Shown in pieces: positions 43,078 to 51,184 of a stretch of DNA of 64,000 nucleotides. Below the pieces are notes generated by a model. That model was given only the letters and a program-made list of their open reading frames with translations, made no database searches and was not told the origin of the DNA. The first letter of the stretch is position 1. Each line of letters opens with the position of its first letter. The stretch comes from Seohaeicola_A nanhaiensis (lineage in GTDB: Bacteria > Pseudomonadota > Alphaproteobacteria > Rhodobacterales > Rhodobacteraceae), in the NCBI RefSeq assembly GCF_042654245.1, contig NZ_JBHSGI010000033.1:496001-560000 (forward strand). Reading direction: 5' to 3'. A program made the translations under genes and the position numbers.

Positions 43078-43238
43078 TTCAGCCTATGGTAGAGAAAACG
43101 GCAGGAAGCCGTTCAGCGAAGGCCAGTTTCACCGATTGCCTCAGCGGGGGCAACTGCTTCGTTGCGCCGGGGCAGGTGCACCGGGCGGCCGGGCGATACG
43201 TGGCTCATCCGGCTGTCTGGCGGCCGGATCGCGACGCC

Positions 43239-44051
43239 TCAGGGCGTGGCTTCCTGCAGCCGTCCGCCCAGGCGCACCATTCGAATGGTCCGCGCCTTGC
43301 CCGTGGCGTCGTCCGTCTCGACCAGCACGCCCGACAAGGTTGCCTCGCCAAGCGCCGGGGTGAACCGCGTCTTCGCCATGCCGGTGATGAAGCGGCGCAT
43401 CGGCTCGGCCTTGTCCATCCCGATGACCGAGTCGTAGTCGCCGCACATGCCCGCGTCAGTCAGATAGCCGGTGCCCCCCGGCAGAACCCGCGCGTCGCCG
43501 GTCGGCACGTGGGTATGGGTGCCGACGACAAGGCTGGCGCGGCCGTCGCAGAAATGTCCCAGCGCCATTTTTTCCGACGTCGCCTCGCAATGTATATCGA
43601 CCACCACGGCCGAGGCGGTGCCGCCCAGAGGATGGGTCTTGAGCGCGGTGTCGACGGCCGAGAAGGGATCGTCGAAGGCGCGCTTCATGAAGACCTGGCC
43701 CAGCACCTGCGTGACCAGCACCTTGCGCCCGTTTCGGGCGCTGAACAGCCGCGCACCCTTTCCGGGCGCCGTCTTGGCGAAGTTCAGCGGGCGGATCACC
43801 CGCGGCTCGGTCTCGATGAACTGGAGCATGTCTTTCTGGTCGAAGGCGTGATCGCCCAGCGTGACGCAATCGGCACCTGCGTCGAGAAGCCCCTTGGCGT
43901 GCTCGCCCGTCAGCCCCATGCCGCTCGAGGCGTTCTCGCCATTGACCACGACAAAATCCAGCCGCCAGTCGTCGCGCAGCTTCGGCAGCCGTGCCGCCAC
44001 CGCCGCGCGCCCCGCGCGGCCCATGACATCGCCCAAGAACAGTATTTTCAT
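43239..44051 (-). CDS. TIGR00282 family metallophosphoesterase (YmdB-like)
   Basis: A 270-residue metallophosphoesterase with MKILFLGDVMGRAGR at the start, V-V-V-N-G-E-N-A-S-S-G-M-G, L-G-D-H-A-F-D-Q-K and G-T-H-T-H-V-P-T-G-D, the metal-ligand set of the YmdB/TIGR00282 family. Characterised members hydrolyse 2',3'-cyclic nucleotides. It sits next to 5-formyl-THF cyclo-ligase, a pairing I recall as common in alphaproteobacteria. Confidence 0.92.
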   Translation of the reverse strand: MKILFLGDVMGRAGRAAVAARLPKLRDDWRLDFVVVNGENASSGMGLTGEHAKGLLDAGADCVTLGDHAFDQKDMLQFIETEPRVIRPLNFAKTAPGKGARLFSARNGRKVLVTQVLGQVFMKRAFDDPFSAVDTALKTHPLGGTASAVVVDIHCEATSEKMALGHFCDGRASLVVGTHTHVPTGDARVLPGGTGYLTDAGMCGDYDSVIGMDKAEPMRRFITGMAKTRFTPALGEATLSGVLVETDDATGKARTIRMVRLGGRLQEATP

Positions 44052-44218
44052 GCAGGATGCCTAGGCCCGCACGTCGCGCAAGGCAAGTCCTGCGTGCCGA
44101 AATCCTGCGAGGGTTTCGGGCTGTCGTTCTGCGCGGAAAAAAGGGTTCAAACGGTTGGGGTCAGGCGAATTGCTGCAGGACATGACCGGCTTTCCCCACC
44201 GCAAACGCGCCTGTCGGC
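44052..44218 (-). ncRNA. Possible 6S RNA (ssrS) between the cyclo-ligase and YmdB-like genes
   Basis: The 167-nt gap has structure that no gene explains. GTCCTGC (44087-44093) pairs with GCAGGAC (44175-44181) across 81 nt, and CCGAAA (44097-44102) pairs with TTTCGG (44114-44119) inside it. Read on the minus strand there is a T-T-G-A-A-C-C-C stretch followed by ACAGCC, as in E. coli 6S RNA. ssrS classically lies beside this cyclo-ligase gene. Orientation is uncertain, because both strands fold. This is a candidate, not an identification. Confidence 0.33.
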
Positions 44219-44779
44219 TCAGCGAAAGCTCAGTACCCGGGTTTCGGTCACGATCATGTCCAGCGGCTGGTCGGTCACCTCCAGGGGCAGGCTCCCAGCC
44301 TCCTGCGCATCGAAGGCGAAGCCGATGGCCAGCCGCGGCCGGCGCGCGCGCAGCTCTTCCAGCGTGCGGTCGTAGAACCCGCCGCCATAACCCAGACGGT
44401 TGCCGTGCGCATCAAAGGCCACCAGCGGCACGATCAGGATCTCGGGGTCGATCAGCTCTTCCACCGCAGGGATCCGCGCGCCGAAAGGTCCGTCGATCAT
44501 TGCCGTCTCGGGCTCCCACCGGCTGAAGCGCAGCGGCTGCCCGGCTGCCCGGATCACCGGCACGCCGACAGGACCGTGGGCGGCGGCCTCGGCCATCGCC
44601 GGCGTCGGGTCGATTTCGGTGCGCATCGCCATGTAGCCGGCCAGCGGAACCCCGCGATAGCCTGCCAGCACCTCGGACAGCTTGCCGGCATGCGCGCCGC
44701 CCGCGGTGGCAAAGGCCTCGGCGCGGCGGGCGAAGGCGGCCTTGCGCGCCTCGGTTTTAAGCGCGGCGAGGCCTGTCAC
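44219..44779 (-). CDS. 5-formyltetrahydrofolate cyclo-ligase
   Basis: A 186-residue cytoplasmic enzyme that converts 5-formyl-THF to 5,10-methenyl-THF using ATP. The family signature L-G-Y-G-G-G-F-Y-D-R-T-L is present near residue 135, preceded by P-L-V-A-F-D-A-H-G-N-R. The N-terminal basic segment (L-K-T-E-A-R-K-A-A-F-A-R-R) is also typical. The start is a GTG at 44779 overlapping the mgtE stop (GTGA); starting further upstream would run through mgtE in another frame. Confidence 0.88.
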   Translation of the reverse strand: MTGLAALKTEARKAAFARRAEAFATAGGAHAGKLSEVLAGYRGVPLAGYMAMRTEIDPTPAMAEAAAHGPVGVPVIRAAGQPLRFSRWEPETAMIDGPFGARIPAVEELIDPEILIVPLVAFDAHGNRLGYGGGFYDRTLEELRARRPRLAIGFAFDAQEAGSLPLEVTDQPLDMIVTETRVLSFR

Positions 44780-46167
44780 AGCAGATACAGGGCCGCGAAG
44801 CCCAGAAAGGTGAAGAAGCCGACGATATCGGTCACTGTGGTGACAAAAGCGCCCGAGGCCAGGGCAGGATCGACCTTCAGCTTGTCCAGCAGCACCGGAA
44901 CCCCGGTGCCCGCCAGACCGGCAACGATCATGTTCACGATCAGTGCGCCGCCGATCACCAGCGACAGCCCGGCCGATCCGAACCACAGGAAGGCGACCAG
45001 CCCCATCACAACGGCAAAGGCCACGCCGTTCAGCAGCCCGACCAGCACCTCGCGCCGGATCACCCGCCCGACGTTGGCGTTGGTCAGGTCGCGAGTCGCC
45101 AGCGCCCGCACCGCCACGGTCAGCGACTGGGTGCCCGCGTTTCCACCCATCGACGCAATGATCGGCATCAGCACCGCCAGCGCCACCAGCTGCGCGATCA
45201 CCGCTTCGAACTGGGCGATCACCAGGGCGGCCATGTTGGCGGCAACAAGGTTGACCGCCAGCCAGGGCAGACGGGCCTTGACCGTCTCCATCACGCGGTC
45301 GGAAATCGAGCCTTCGCCGACACCGGCCAGACGCAGGATGTCTTCCTCGTGCTCTTCATCCAGCACGATCATGGCGTCGTCGATGGTGATCTGCCCGACC
45401 AGGCGGCCATCCGCGTTCACCACAGGCGCCGAGATCAGGTGATACTGGTTGAAGGCATAGGCGACGTCCTCCTCGTCCTGCGTCGCCGGGATCACCCGGA
45501 ACATTTCCTCGGTCAGTTCCTTCAGCGGCACGTCGCGCCGCGCCGCCATGAGCCGGCCCAGCGTGACGTTCCCGATGGGATGCAGGCGCGGATCGACCAG
45601 GATCACGTGGTAGAAGGCATCCGGCAGCCGGTCTGATCCGCGCATGTAGTCGATGGCCTGCCCGACGTTCCAGTGTTCCGGGGCCATCACCACCTCGGAC
45701 TGCATCAGACGGCCGGCGGAACCTTCGGGATAGGACAGCGCCAGCTCGACCGCGGCCCGGTCCACATCCTCGAGCGCGTCGAGAATCGCCTCCTGCTGCG
45801 GCTCGTCGAGAAACTCGACCAGATCCACCACGTCGTCCGAGTCGAGCTCGCGCACCGCCTCGGCCAGAACCTGCGGCGACAGGAAGCCGATGACTTCCTC
45901 GCGGACGCTCTCTTCCAGTTCCGACAGGATCTCGCCGTCGAACTCGCGCCCGTAAAGCTGGATCAGCTCGCGCCGCTCCTCGCCGTCGATTTGTTCGAGA
46001 AGGTCGGCGATGTCGGCCGCGTGCAGCGGCTCCATCAGCGCGATCAGCTTTTCGCGGTCGCCTGCCTCGACCGAATCGAGAATGGCCGCCACAACCTTGG
46101 TGGAGAGCGCATAGGCGTCCTCGTCGCGTTTGGCCTCGGTGTCGATCGGCTGTTCGTCTGCGTCCAT
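44776..46167 (-). CDS. mgtE: Magnesium transporter MgtE
   Basis: A 463-residue magnesium channel. The N domain (~residues 25-130) contains H-A-A-D-I-A-D-L-L-E-Q-I. Two CBS domains lie at ~140-270, and five membrane helices lie in the C-terminal half, with G-N-A-G-T-Q-S-L-T-V-A-V-R-A-L-A, the conserved pore motif including the intramembrane Asn/Gly set. The acidic N/CBS part forms the magnesium sensor in characterised MgtE. Start at ATG 46167 (MDADEQP) with GAAAGGGGG upstream. Confidence 0.94.
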   Translation of the reverse strand: MDADEQPIDTEAKRDEDAYALSTKVVAAILDSVEAGDREKLIALMEPLHAADIADLLEQIDGEERRELIQLYGREFDGEILSELEESVREEVIGFLSPQVLAEAVRELDSDDVVDLVEFLDEPQQEAILDALEDVDRAAVELALSYPEGSAGRLMQSEVVMAPEHWNVGQAIDYMRGSDRLPDAFYHVILVDPRLHPIGNVTLGRLMAARRDVPLKELTEEMFRVIPATQDEEDVAYAFNQYHLISAPVVNADGRLVGQITIDDAMIVLDEEHEEDILRLAGVGEGSISDRVMETVKARLPWLAVNLVAANMAALVIAQFEAVIAQLVALAVLMPIIASMGGNAGTQSLTVAVRALATRDLTNANVGRVIRREVLVGLLNGVAFAVVMGLVAFLWFGSAGLSLVIGGALIVNMIVAGLAGTGVPVLLDKLKVDPALASGAFVTTVTDIVGFFTFLGFAALYLL

Positions 46168-46303
46168 CGGCCACCCCCTTTCCGCGATTGGCCGCAACCT
46201 ACTGGAAGCTGCTACTGGAAAACAGCGGCAAATCCGGAATTTACCGCGCGTTTTGCGACAGCTACCCTGAGCGTCGTCAAAGCGGGCAGTCGGAGGCAGG
46301 CAG

Positions 46304-47605
46304 ATGAGCGAAACGGTGATCCTGACGGGGCGCGTCCTCTGCTTCGACCGCTCGCCCTTCGATGGCGACCCCGCAGGCGCGGCGCGCGTGGAAGAGGCGG
46401 TGGCGATCGCCGGCGGAATGATCCAGGCCACCGGCGCGCGCGACATCCTGTGCGCGGCCCATCCTGGGGCAGAACTCGTCGATCACGGAAACCGGATCAT
46501 CCTGCCCGGCTTTGTCGACGCCCACGCCCACTATCCCCAGACCGCGATCATCGCCAGCTGGGGCAAGCGGCTGATCGACTGGCTGAACACATATACCTTC
46601 CCCGAAGAAATGCGCTTTGCCGATCCGGCCTATGCCGCGGACATCGCCGCGCTCTACCTCGATCTGGTGACGGCGAACGGCACGACGACCGTCTGCTCGT
46701 ACTGCACCATTCACCCCGCCAGCGCCGACGCGCTTTTTGCCGAGGCGCAGCGGCGCGGCATGCGGCTGGCGGCCGGCAAGACCTGCATGGATCGCGACAC
46801 CGCGCCCGAGGGGCTGCGCGACACCGCGCAATCGGCCTATGACGACAGCCGCGCGCTGATCGGGCGCTGGCATGGGATAGACCGGCTGACCTACGCTATC
46901 ACCCCACGCTTCTCGCCGACCTCAACGCCCGCCCAGCTCGACGCGCTGGGCGCGCTCTGGGCCGAACACCCCGATTGCCTGATGCAGACCCATCTGTCCG
47001 AGCAGACAGACGAAATCGACTGGGTGCTCGGCCTCTACCCCGAGGCGCGAGATTATCTCGACACGTACGAACGACACGGCCTGCTCGGCGAGCGCGGTCT
47101 TTACGGTCACGCCATCCACCTGACCGACCGCGAGCGCGCCCGCCTGCGCGAGACCGGCGCGGCGCTGGTACATTGCCCGACCTCCAACACATTCATCGGC
47201 TCTGGGCTCTTCGACATGGACGGGCTGATGGCGGCAGGCCACCGGATCGCGCTCGCCACCGATACCGGCGGAGGTTCCTCCTTCTCGATGCTGCGTACGA
47301 TGGCCGCCGCTTATGAGGTGGGCCAACTCAGGGGACGCGCGCTGCACGCCGCCGAGCTGCTCTGGCTCGCCACTGCCGGCTCGGCCCAGACGCTGCACAT
47401 GGGCGACCGGATCGGCACCATCGCCCCCGGAATGGAGGCCGACCTGATCGTTCTCGACCCCGACGCCACGCCCGCGCTGGCCCAGCGGACGGCGCGCGCA
47501 GAGGATATCTGGGAAACCCTCTTTGCCACCATCATGCTCGGCGACGATCGCTGCATCGCCGAGGTGCGCATCGCAGGACGTGTTGCTGGTGCCGGGGCTG
47601 GCTGA
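46304..47605 (+). CDS. guaD: Guanine deaminase
   Basis: A 433-residue cytoplasmic amidohydrolase. Motifs: V-D-A-H-A-H-Y-P-Q-T (residues ~68-77), M-Q-T-H-L-S-E-Q, G-H-A-I-H-L-T, H-C-P-T-S-N-T-F-I-G-S-G-L-F and A-T-D-T-G-G-G-S-S-F-S-M-L; the last two are typical of GuaD. It makes xanthine and ammonia from guanine. It lies about 5 kb from the 8-oxoguanine deaminase gene, so the window holds two purine deaminases, but no other purine-catabolism genes. Confidence 0.93.
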   Translation: MSETVILTGRVLCFDRSPFDGDPAGAARVEEAVAIAGGMIQATGARDILCAAHPGAELVDHGNRIILPGFVDAHAHYPQTAIIASWGKRLIDWLNTYTFPEEMRFADPAYAADIAALYLDLVTANGTTTVCSYCTIHPASADALFAEAQRRGMRLAAGKTCMDRDTAPEGLRDTAQSAYDDSRALIGRWHGIDRLTYAITPRFSPTSTPAQLDALGALWAEHPDCLMQTHLSEQTDEIDWVLGLYPEARDYLDTYERHGLLGERGLYGHAIHLTDRERARLRETGAALVHCPTSNTFIGSGLFDMDGLMAAGHRIALATDTGGGSSFSMLRTMAAAYEVGQLRGRALHAAELLWLATAGSAQTLHMGDRIGTIAPGMEADLIVLDPDATPALAQRTARAEDIWETLFATIMLGDDRCIAEVRIAGRVAGAGAG

Positions 47606-47623
47606 ACGCACCGCAAACCGGAT

Positions 47624-47690
47624 CTTCCTCGTGCCTGAAATATCCCGGGGAAGGCGCCGGAAGGGCGGCCGGGGAAGAGCCCCCATTCTG
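47624..47690. repeat. Rhodobacterales-type intergenic repeat fragment
   Basis: CTTCCTCGTGCCTGAAATAT followed by CCCGGGG and a GC-rich tail resembles the 'CTGAAA-ATA-TCCCGGGG' element that I recall as common downstream of genes in Rhodobacteraceae. A related fragment lies at 50146-50180 (CTTCTTCTCTTTGAAAATAC). Function, if any, is unknown. Confidence 0.4.
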
Positions 47691-47742
47691 CGGCGCGTGC
47701 CGGGTTGACGTCATCGCCCATGCGGGAGTAAAGCCGAAGGAC

Positions 47743-47800
47743 CACGTGGCGATTTGATACCGGATTGCGGGCCACGCTAAACAAGCTGCTAAAAGGTCAG
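47743..47800 (+). promoter_or_regulatory. SAM-II (SAM_alpha) riboswitch upstream of metZ
   Basis: CGTGGC (47745-47750) pairs with GCCACG (47771-47776) as the P1 stem, enclosing GATTTG-A-T-ACCGGATTGCGG. The stem is followed by CTAAACAAG and then GCTAAAAGG, which forms the pseudoknot with the loop. These are the conserved elements of the SAM-II aptamer, known in alphaproteobacteria upstream of metA/metZ-type genes. It binds S-adenosylmethionine and turns off methionine synthesis. The aptamer 3' end lies about 75 nt before the metZ start. Confidence 0.93.
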
Positions 47801-47804
47801 GATG

Positions 47805-47843
47805 AAAGGCCCCTTTCGCTTGACCCGCGTCTGGGGCTTTTTC
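47805..47843 (+). terminator. Hairpin plus T-run between the SAM-II aptamer and metZ (candidate attenuator)
   Basis: AAAGGCCCC (47805-47813) can pair with GGGGCTTTT (47833-47841; one G-U pair) around a 19-nt loop, followed by a T-run. It sits 5 nt after the aptamer and 32 nt before the start codon, so it can act as a SAM-dependent terminator. That use is an inference. Confidence 0.6.
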
Positions 47844-47874
47844 ATTGCGCCCGCATGGGCCGGAAGGAATGGTT

Positions 47875-49047
47875 ATGAAAGACTGGAGCAAACGCACCAA
47901 GGCGGTGCACAGCGGTACCCGCCGCAGCCAGTATGGCGAGCTGAGCGAGGCGATCTTCCTCACTCAGGGCTTCGCATACGACAGCGCCGAACAGGCCGAG
48001 GCGCGTTTCATCAAGGCGGGCGATGACGAGTTCATCTATGCTCGCTATGGCAACCCGACCGTCCGCATGTTCGAGGAACGCATCGCCGCGCTGGAGGGCA
48101 CCGAAGACGCCTTCGCGACCGCCTCGGGCATGGCCGCCGTCAGCGGCGCGCTGACCGCAATGCTGCGCGCGGGCGATCACGTGGTTTCGTCGCGCGCGCT
48201 GTTCGGCTCCTGTCTCTACGTGCTGGAAGAGGTGCTGACCCGCTATGGCGTCGAGGTGACCTTTGTCGACGGCACCGATCTCGACCAGTGGCGCGCCGCG
48301 GTGCGCCCCGGGACCAAAGCGGTGTTCTTCGAATCCGTCTCGAACCCGACGCTGGAGCTGATCGACATCGCCGCCGTGGCCGAGATCGCCCATGCCGCGG
48401 GCGCGCTGGTGCTGGTCGACAACGTCTTCGCCACGCCGGTCTTCTCGGACGCCGTGGCGCAGGGCGCCGACGTGGTGATCTACTCGGCCACCAAGCACAT
48501 CGACGGGCAGGGCCGCGCATTGGGCGGGGTGATCCTCGGCACCCGCGAGTTCATCCGCAAGACGGTCGAGCCCTACATGAAGCATACCGGCGGTTCCATG
48601 TCGCCCTTCACCGCCTGGATCATGCTCAAGGGTCTGGAGACCATGAGCTTGCGGGTCAACGCCCAGGCTGCCTCGGCGCTGAAGCTGGCGCAGGCTCTCG
48701 AAGGCCATGCGGCGCTGTCGCGGGTAATTTACCCGGGGCTGGCGGCGCACAAGCAGCACGATCTTTGCCAGCGCCAGATGGGGCAGGGCGGCACGGTGCT
48801 GTCATTCGACCTGAAGGGCGGCCAGGCAGCGGCGTTCAAGTTCCTGAACGCGCTCGAGATCGTGTCGATCTCGAACAACCTCGGCGACGCCAAGTCGATC
48901 ATCACCCACCCGGCGACGACCACACACCAGCGCCTGCCAGCTGACCAGAAGGCGGCGCTTGGCATCACCCCGGGACTGGTGCGCTTCTCGGTCGGCATCG
49001 AGGATCCGGACGACCTGATCGCCGATGTTCTGAACGCTCTGGGATAG
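47875..49047 (+). CDS. metZ: O-succinylhomoserine sulfhydrylase
   Basis: A 390-residue PLP enzyme of the Cys/Met metabolism family. Lys207 in Y-S-A-T-K-H-I-D-G-Q-G-R-A-L-G-G is the PLP lysine; the cofactor-loop A-S-G-M-A-A-V and the D-N-V-F-A-T-P block are intact. It makes homocysteine from O-succinylhomoserine and sulfide. ATG 47875 has GGAAGGA 7 nt upstream; an ATG two codons earlier is less suitable. The SAM-II riboswitch upstream fits its place in methionine synthesis. Confidence 0.94.
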   Translation: MKDWSKRTKAVHSGTRRSQYGELSEAIFLTQGFAYDSAEQAEARFIKAGDDEFIYARYGNPTVRMFEERIAALEGTEDAFATASGMAAVSGALTAMLRAGDHVVSSRALFGSCLYVLEEVLTRYGVEVTFVDGTDLDQWRAAVRPGTKAVFFESVSNPTLELIDIAAVAEIAHAAGALVLVDNVFATPVFSDAVAQGADVVIYSATKHIDGQGRALGGVILGTREFIRKTVEPYMKHTGGSMSPFTAWIMLKGLETMSLRVNAQAASALKLAQALEGHAALSRVIYPGLAAHKQHDLCQRQMGQGGTVLSFDLKGGQAAAFKFLNALEIVSISNNLGDAKSIITHPATTTHQRLPADQKAALGITPGLVRFSVGIEDPDDLIADVLNALG

Positions 49048-49103
49048 AGCGGCCTGCGTCGAGTAGGCGCTCCGCCCTTCGTACACGCTCCCCTCACCCC
49101 ACC

Positions 49104-49126
49104 GGGGGGAGGGAGAGGGAGGGGGG
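49104..49126 (+). other. G-quadruplex-type G-tract
   Basis: Four runs of three or more G separated by 1-3 nt (GGGGGG-A-GGG-AGA-GGG-A-GGGGGG) lie in the gap between the convergent metZ and dgcA genes. A C-rich arm just before it (49089-49100) can pair with part of the tract, so a hairpin is an alternative. Confidence 0.55.
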
Positions 49127-49169
49127 CGCCACACCAGGGCGACGGGCGGCAGTCAGGGGCGGTTCAGGC

Positions 49170-50135
49170 TCAACCCCACAACGCCGCCTCCGGCGGATGC
49201 ACACCCGCCGAGTCATAGACCAGCGCCGCCTCGCGATCCTCGGCCAGCAGCAGCGGCCCGTCGAGGTCGACCACCTCGGCCCCCTGCGCGACCAGAACCG
49301 CCGGGGCCATGGCCAGCGACGAGCCGACCATGCAGCCGACCATCACCTTGTATCCCTCGGCCAGCGCCGCGTCGCGCAGCGCCAGCGCCTCGGTCAGCCC
49401 GCCGGTCTTGTCAAGCTTGATGTTCACCACATCATACTTGCCCTTCAGCTTCGGCAAGGACGCGCGGTCGTGGCAGCTCTCGTCGGCGCAGACCGGCACA
49501 GGCCGCTCCATCCCCAGCAGCGCATCGTCCGCACCGGCGGGCAGCGGCTGTTCCACCAGATCGACGCCCAGCCGCACCAGATGCGGCGCAAGGTCGGCGT
49601 AGACCGGCGCGCTCCAGCCCTCGTTGGCGTCGACGATGATGCGGGCCTTCGGCGCGCCGCGCCGCACCGCCTCAAGCCGGGGCATGTCGTCGGGCGTGCC
49701 GAGCTTGATCTTGAGCAGCGGGCGATGCGCGTTCTTCTCTGCCTGCGCCTCCATCGCCTCGGGCGTGTCGAGCGACAGCGTATAGGCGGTGATCAGCGGC
49801 CCGGGCGCGGCCAGGCCGGCCAGTTGCCAGACCCGCTGGCCGGCGCGCTTCGCTTCGAGATCCCACAGTGCGCAGTCCACCGCATTGCGGGCCGCGCCGG
49901 CGGGCAGAAGCCCGGCCAGCGCGTCGCGGTCGAAGGTCGGCGGCAGGCCCTCGATTTGCGCCGCCACCGAATCAAGCGTCTCGCCATAGCGCGCGTATGG
50001 CACGCACTCGCCGCGCCCGGTCACGCCGCCGTCGGTCACCGTCACCGTCAAGACCTGCGCCTCGGTCCGCGACCCGCGCGAGATGGTGAACACCTGCGCC
50101 AGCCGGAACACGTCGCGCGTCACCTCGATCTGCAT
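49170..50135 (-). CDS. dgcA: N-acetyl-D-glutamate racemase DgcA (enolase/mandelate racemase superfamily)
   Basis: A 321-residue enolase-superfamily enzyme close to dipeptide epimerases (L-Ala-D/L-Glu epimerase). It has L-K-I-K-L-G at the first catalytic Lys region (K-x-K), I-I-V-D-A-N-E-G-W for the first metal ligand, E-Q-P-L for the second, A-D-E-S for the third, and the second Lys in N-I-K-L-D-K-T-G-G. Because it is paired with a DgcN-type DUF1611 gene, it is best read as DgcA of the D-glutamate catabolic pathway rather than a murein-peptide epimerase. The start MQIEVTRD at 50135 fits the family. Confidence 0.85.
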   Translation of the reverse strand: MQIEVTRDVFRLAQVFTISRGSRTEAQVLTVTVTDGGVTGRGECVPYARYGETLDSVAAQIEGLPPTFDRDALAGLLPAGAARNAVDCALWDLEAKRAGQRVWQLAGLAAPGPLITAYTLSLDTPEAMEAQAEKNAHRPLLKIKLGTPDDMPRLEAVRRGAPKARIIVDANEGWSAPVYADLAPHLVRLGVDLVEQPLPAGADDALLGMERPVPVCADESCHDRASLPKLKGKYDVVNIKLDKTGGLTEALALRDAALAEGYKVMVGCMVGSSLAMAPAVLVAQGAEVVDLDGPLLLAEDREAALVYDSAGVHPPEAALWG

Positions 50136-50145
50136 TGCCCCGGTC

Positions 50146-50180
50146 CTTCTTCTCTTTGAAAATACTCCCGCCGGAGGCGG
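50146..50180. repeat. Second copy of the Rhodobacterales-type intergenic repeat fragment
   Basis: CTTCTTCTCTTTGAAAATAC followed by TCCCGCCGGAGGC lies between dgcA and dgcN. It shares the CTTC-T-TC...TGAAA-ATA pattern with 47624-47690. Read on the minus strand, GCCTCCGGCGGGAG is followed by TATTTTCAAAGAG, so it could also be a weak hairpin. Confidence 0.35.
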
Positions 50181-50182
50181 CC

Positions 50183-51184
50183 TCAGTAGGCCTCCAGCGC
50201 CTCGGCCAGCCGGTCGGCACCCTGGCGGAACGGGTCCACGGCGGGCAGCCCCATCCGCTTTTCCACGCCTTCCAGATAGCTCAGCGCCTCGTCCTCGCTC
50301 ATGTGCTGGGTGTTGATCGAAACGCCGATCACCTCGCATTTCGGATTCGCGACCCGGGCCAGCGGCAGCGCCATGTCGCGCACCATTTCCAGCGTCGGCA
50401 TCTTGTAGCCGGGCAGGCCACGCATGTGCGGGCGCGAGGGCTCATGGCAGATCACCAGCGCGTCGGGCTGGCCGCCGTGGATTAGGGCCAGCGTCACGCC
50501 GGAATAGGACACGTGGTAGAGGCTGCCCTGGCCCTCGATCATGTCCCAGTGGTCGTCGTCGTTGTCCGGCGTCAGGTATTCGATCGAGCCGGCCATGAAG
50601 TCGGCGATCACAGCGTCCAGCGGCACGCCCGATCCGGTGATCAGGATGCCCGTCTGGCCCGTGGCGCGGAAGGTGCTCTTCTTGCCGCGCTTGCGCATCG
50701 CCTCGTCCAGCGCCAGCGTCGTATACATCTTGCCGACCGAACAATCGGTGCCGACGGCCAGCAGCCGCTTGCCGGACCGCTTGACCCCGCTGGCGATCGG
50801 ATAACCGACCGAAGGCACCCGCACGTCGTGCAGGGTGCCGCCATGGGTTTGCGCCGCAGCGACCAGATCGCCCTCGTCGCGCAGCAGGTTGTGCAGGCCC
50901 GAGGCGATATCATAGCCCATTTCCAGGGCTTCGATCAGCACCTTCTTCCACGAGGCGCTGATGATGCCGCCGCGGTTGGCCACGCCGACGACCAGCGTCT
51001 TCGCGCCCTTTTCGCGCGCCTCGGCCAGCGTCAGGTCGGGCAGCTTCACATCGGCGCCGCAGCCGGGCAGGCGGATCTGGCCGATGGCGTTGTCGGGGCG
51101 CCAGTCGCGGATCCCCTGAGCAACCTTCGCGGCCAGTTGATCGGGTGCATCGCCCAGGAACAGAAGATAGGGGGTTTCGATCAT
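50183..51184 (-). CDS. dgcN: DgcN (DUF1611 family), D-glutamate N-acetyltransferase
   Basis: A 333-residue DUF1611 protein. The C-terminal half has a P-loop-like segment A-V-G-T-D-C-S-V-G-K-M-Y-T-T (residues ~148-161) and then G-Q-T-G-I-L-I-T-G, D-D-D-D-H-W-D-M-I-E-G-Q-G-S-L. DUF1611 proteins paired with an epimerase-like DgcA form the DgcN-DgcA route: DgcN N-acetylates D-glutamate, DgcA racemises it, and the L-form enters ordinary metabolism. The start at 51184 has AAAGGAG upstream. It reads with dgcA (47 nt gap) and diverges from mcl1. Confidence 0.85.
   Translation of the reverse strand: MIETPYLLFLGDAPDQLAAKVAQGIRDWRPDNAIGQIRLPGCGADVKLPDLTLAEAREKGAKTLVVGVANRGGIISASWKKVLIEALEMGYDIASGLHNLLRDEGDLVAAAQTHGGTLHDVRVPSVGYPIASGVKRSGKRLLAVGTDCSVGKMYTTLALDEAMRKRGKKSTFRATGQTGILITGSGVPLDAVIADFMAGSIEYLTPDNDDDHWDMIEGQGSLYHVSYSGVTLALIHGGQPDALVICHEPSRPHMRGLPGYKMPTLEMVRDMALPLARVANPKCEVIGVSINTQHMSEDEALSYLEGVEKRMGLPAVDPFRQGADRLAEALEAY

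Noticed and set aside
49170..50135. L-Ala-D/L-Glu epimerase of murein recycling
   Set aside because: The fold fits, but pairing with a DUF1611/DgcN gene favours DgcA; murein-recycling partners are absent.
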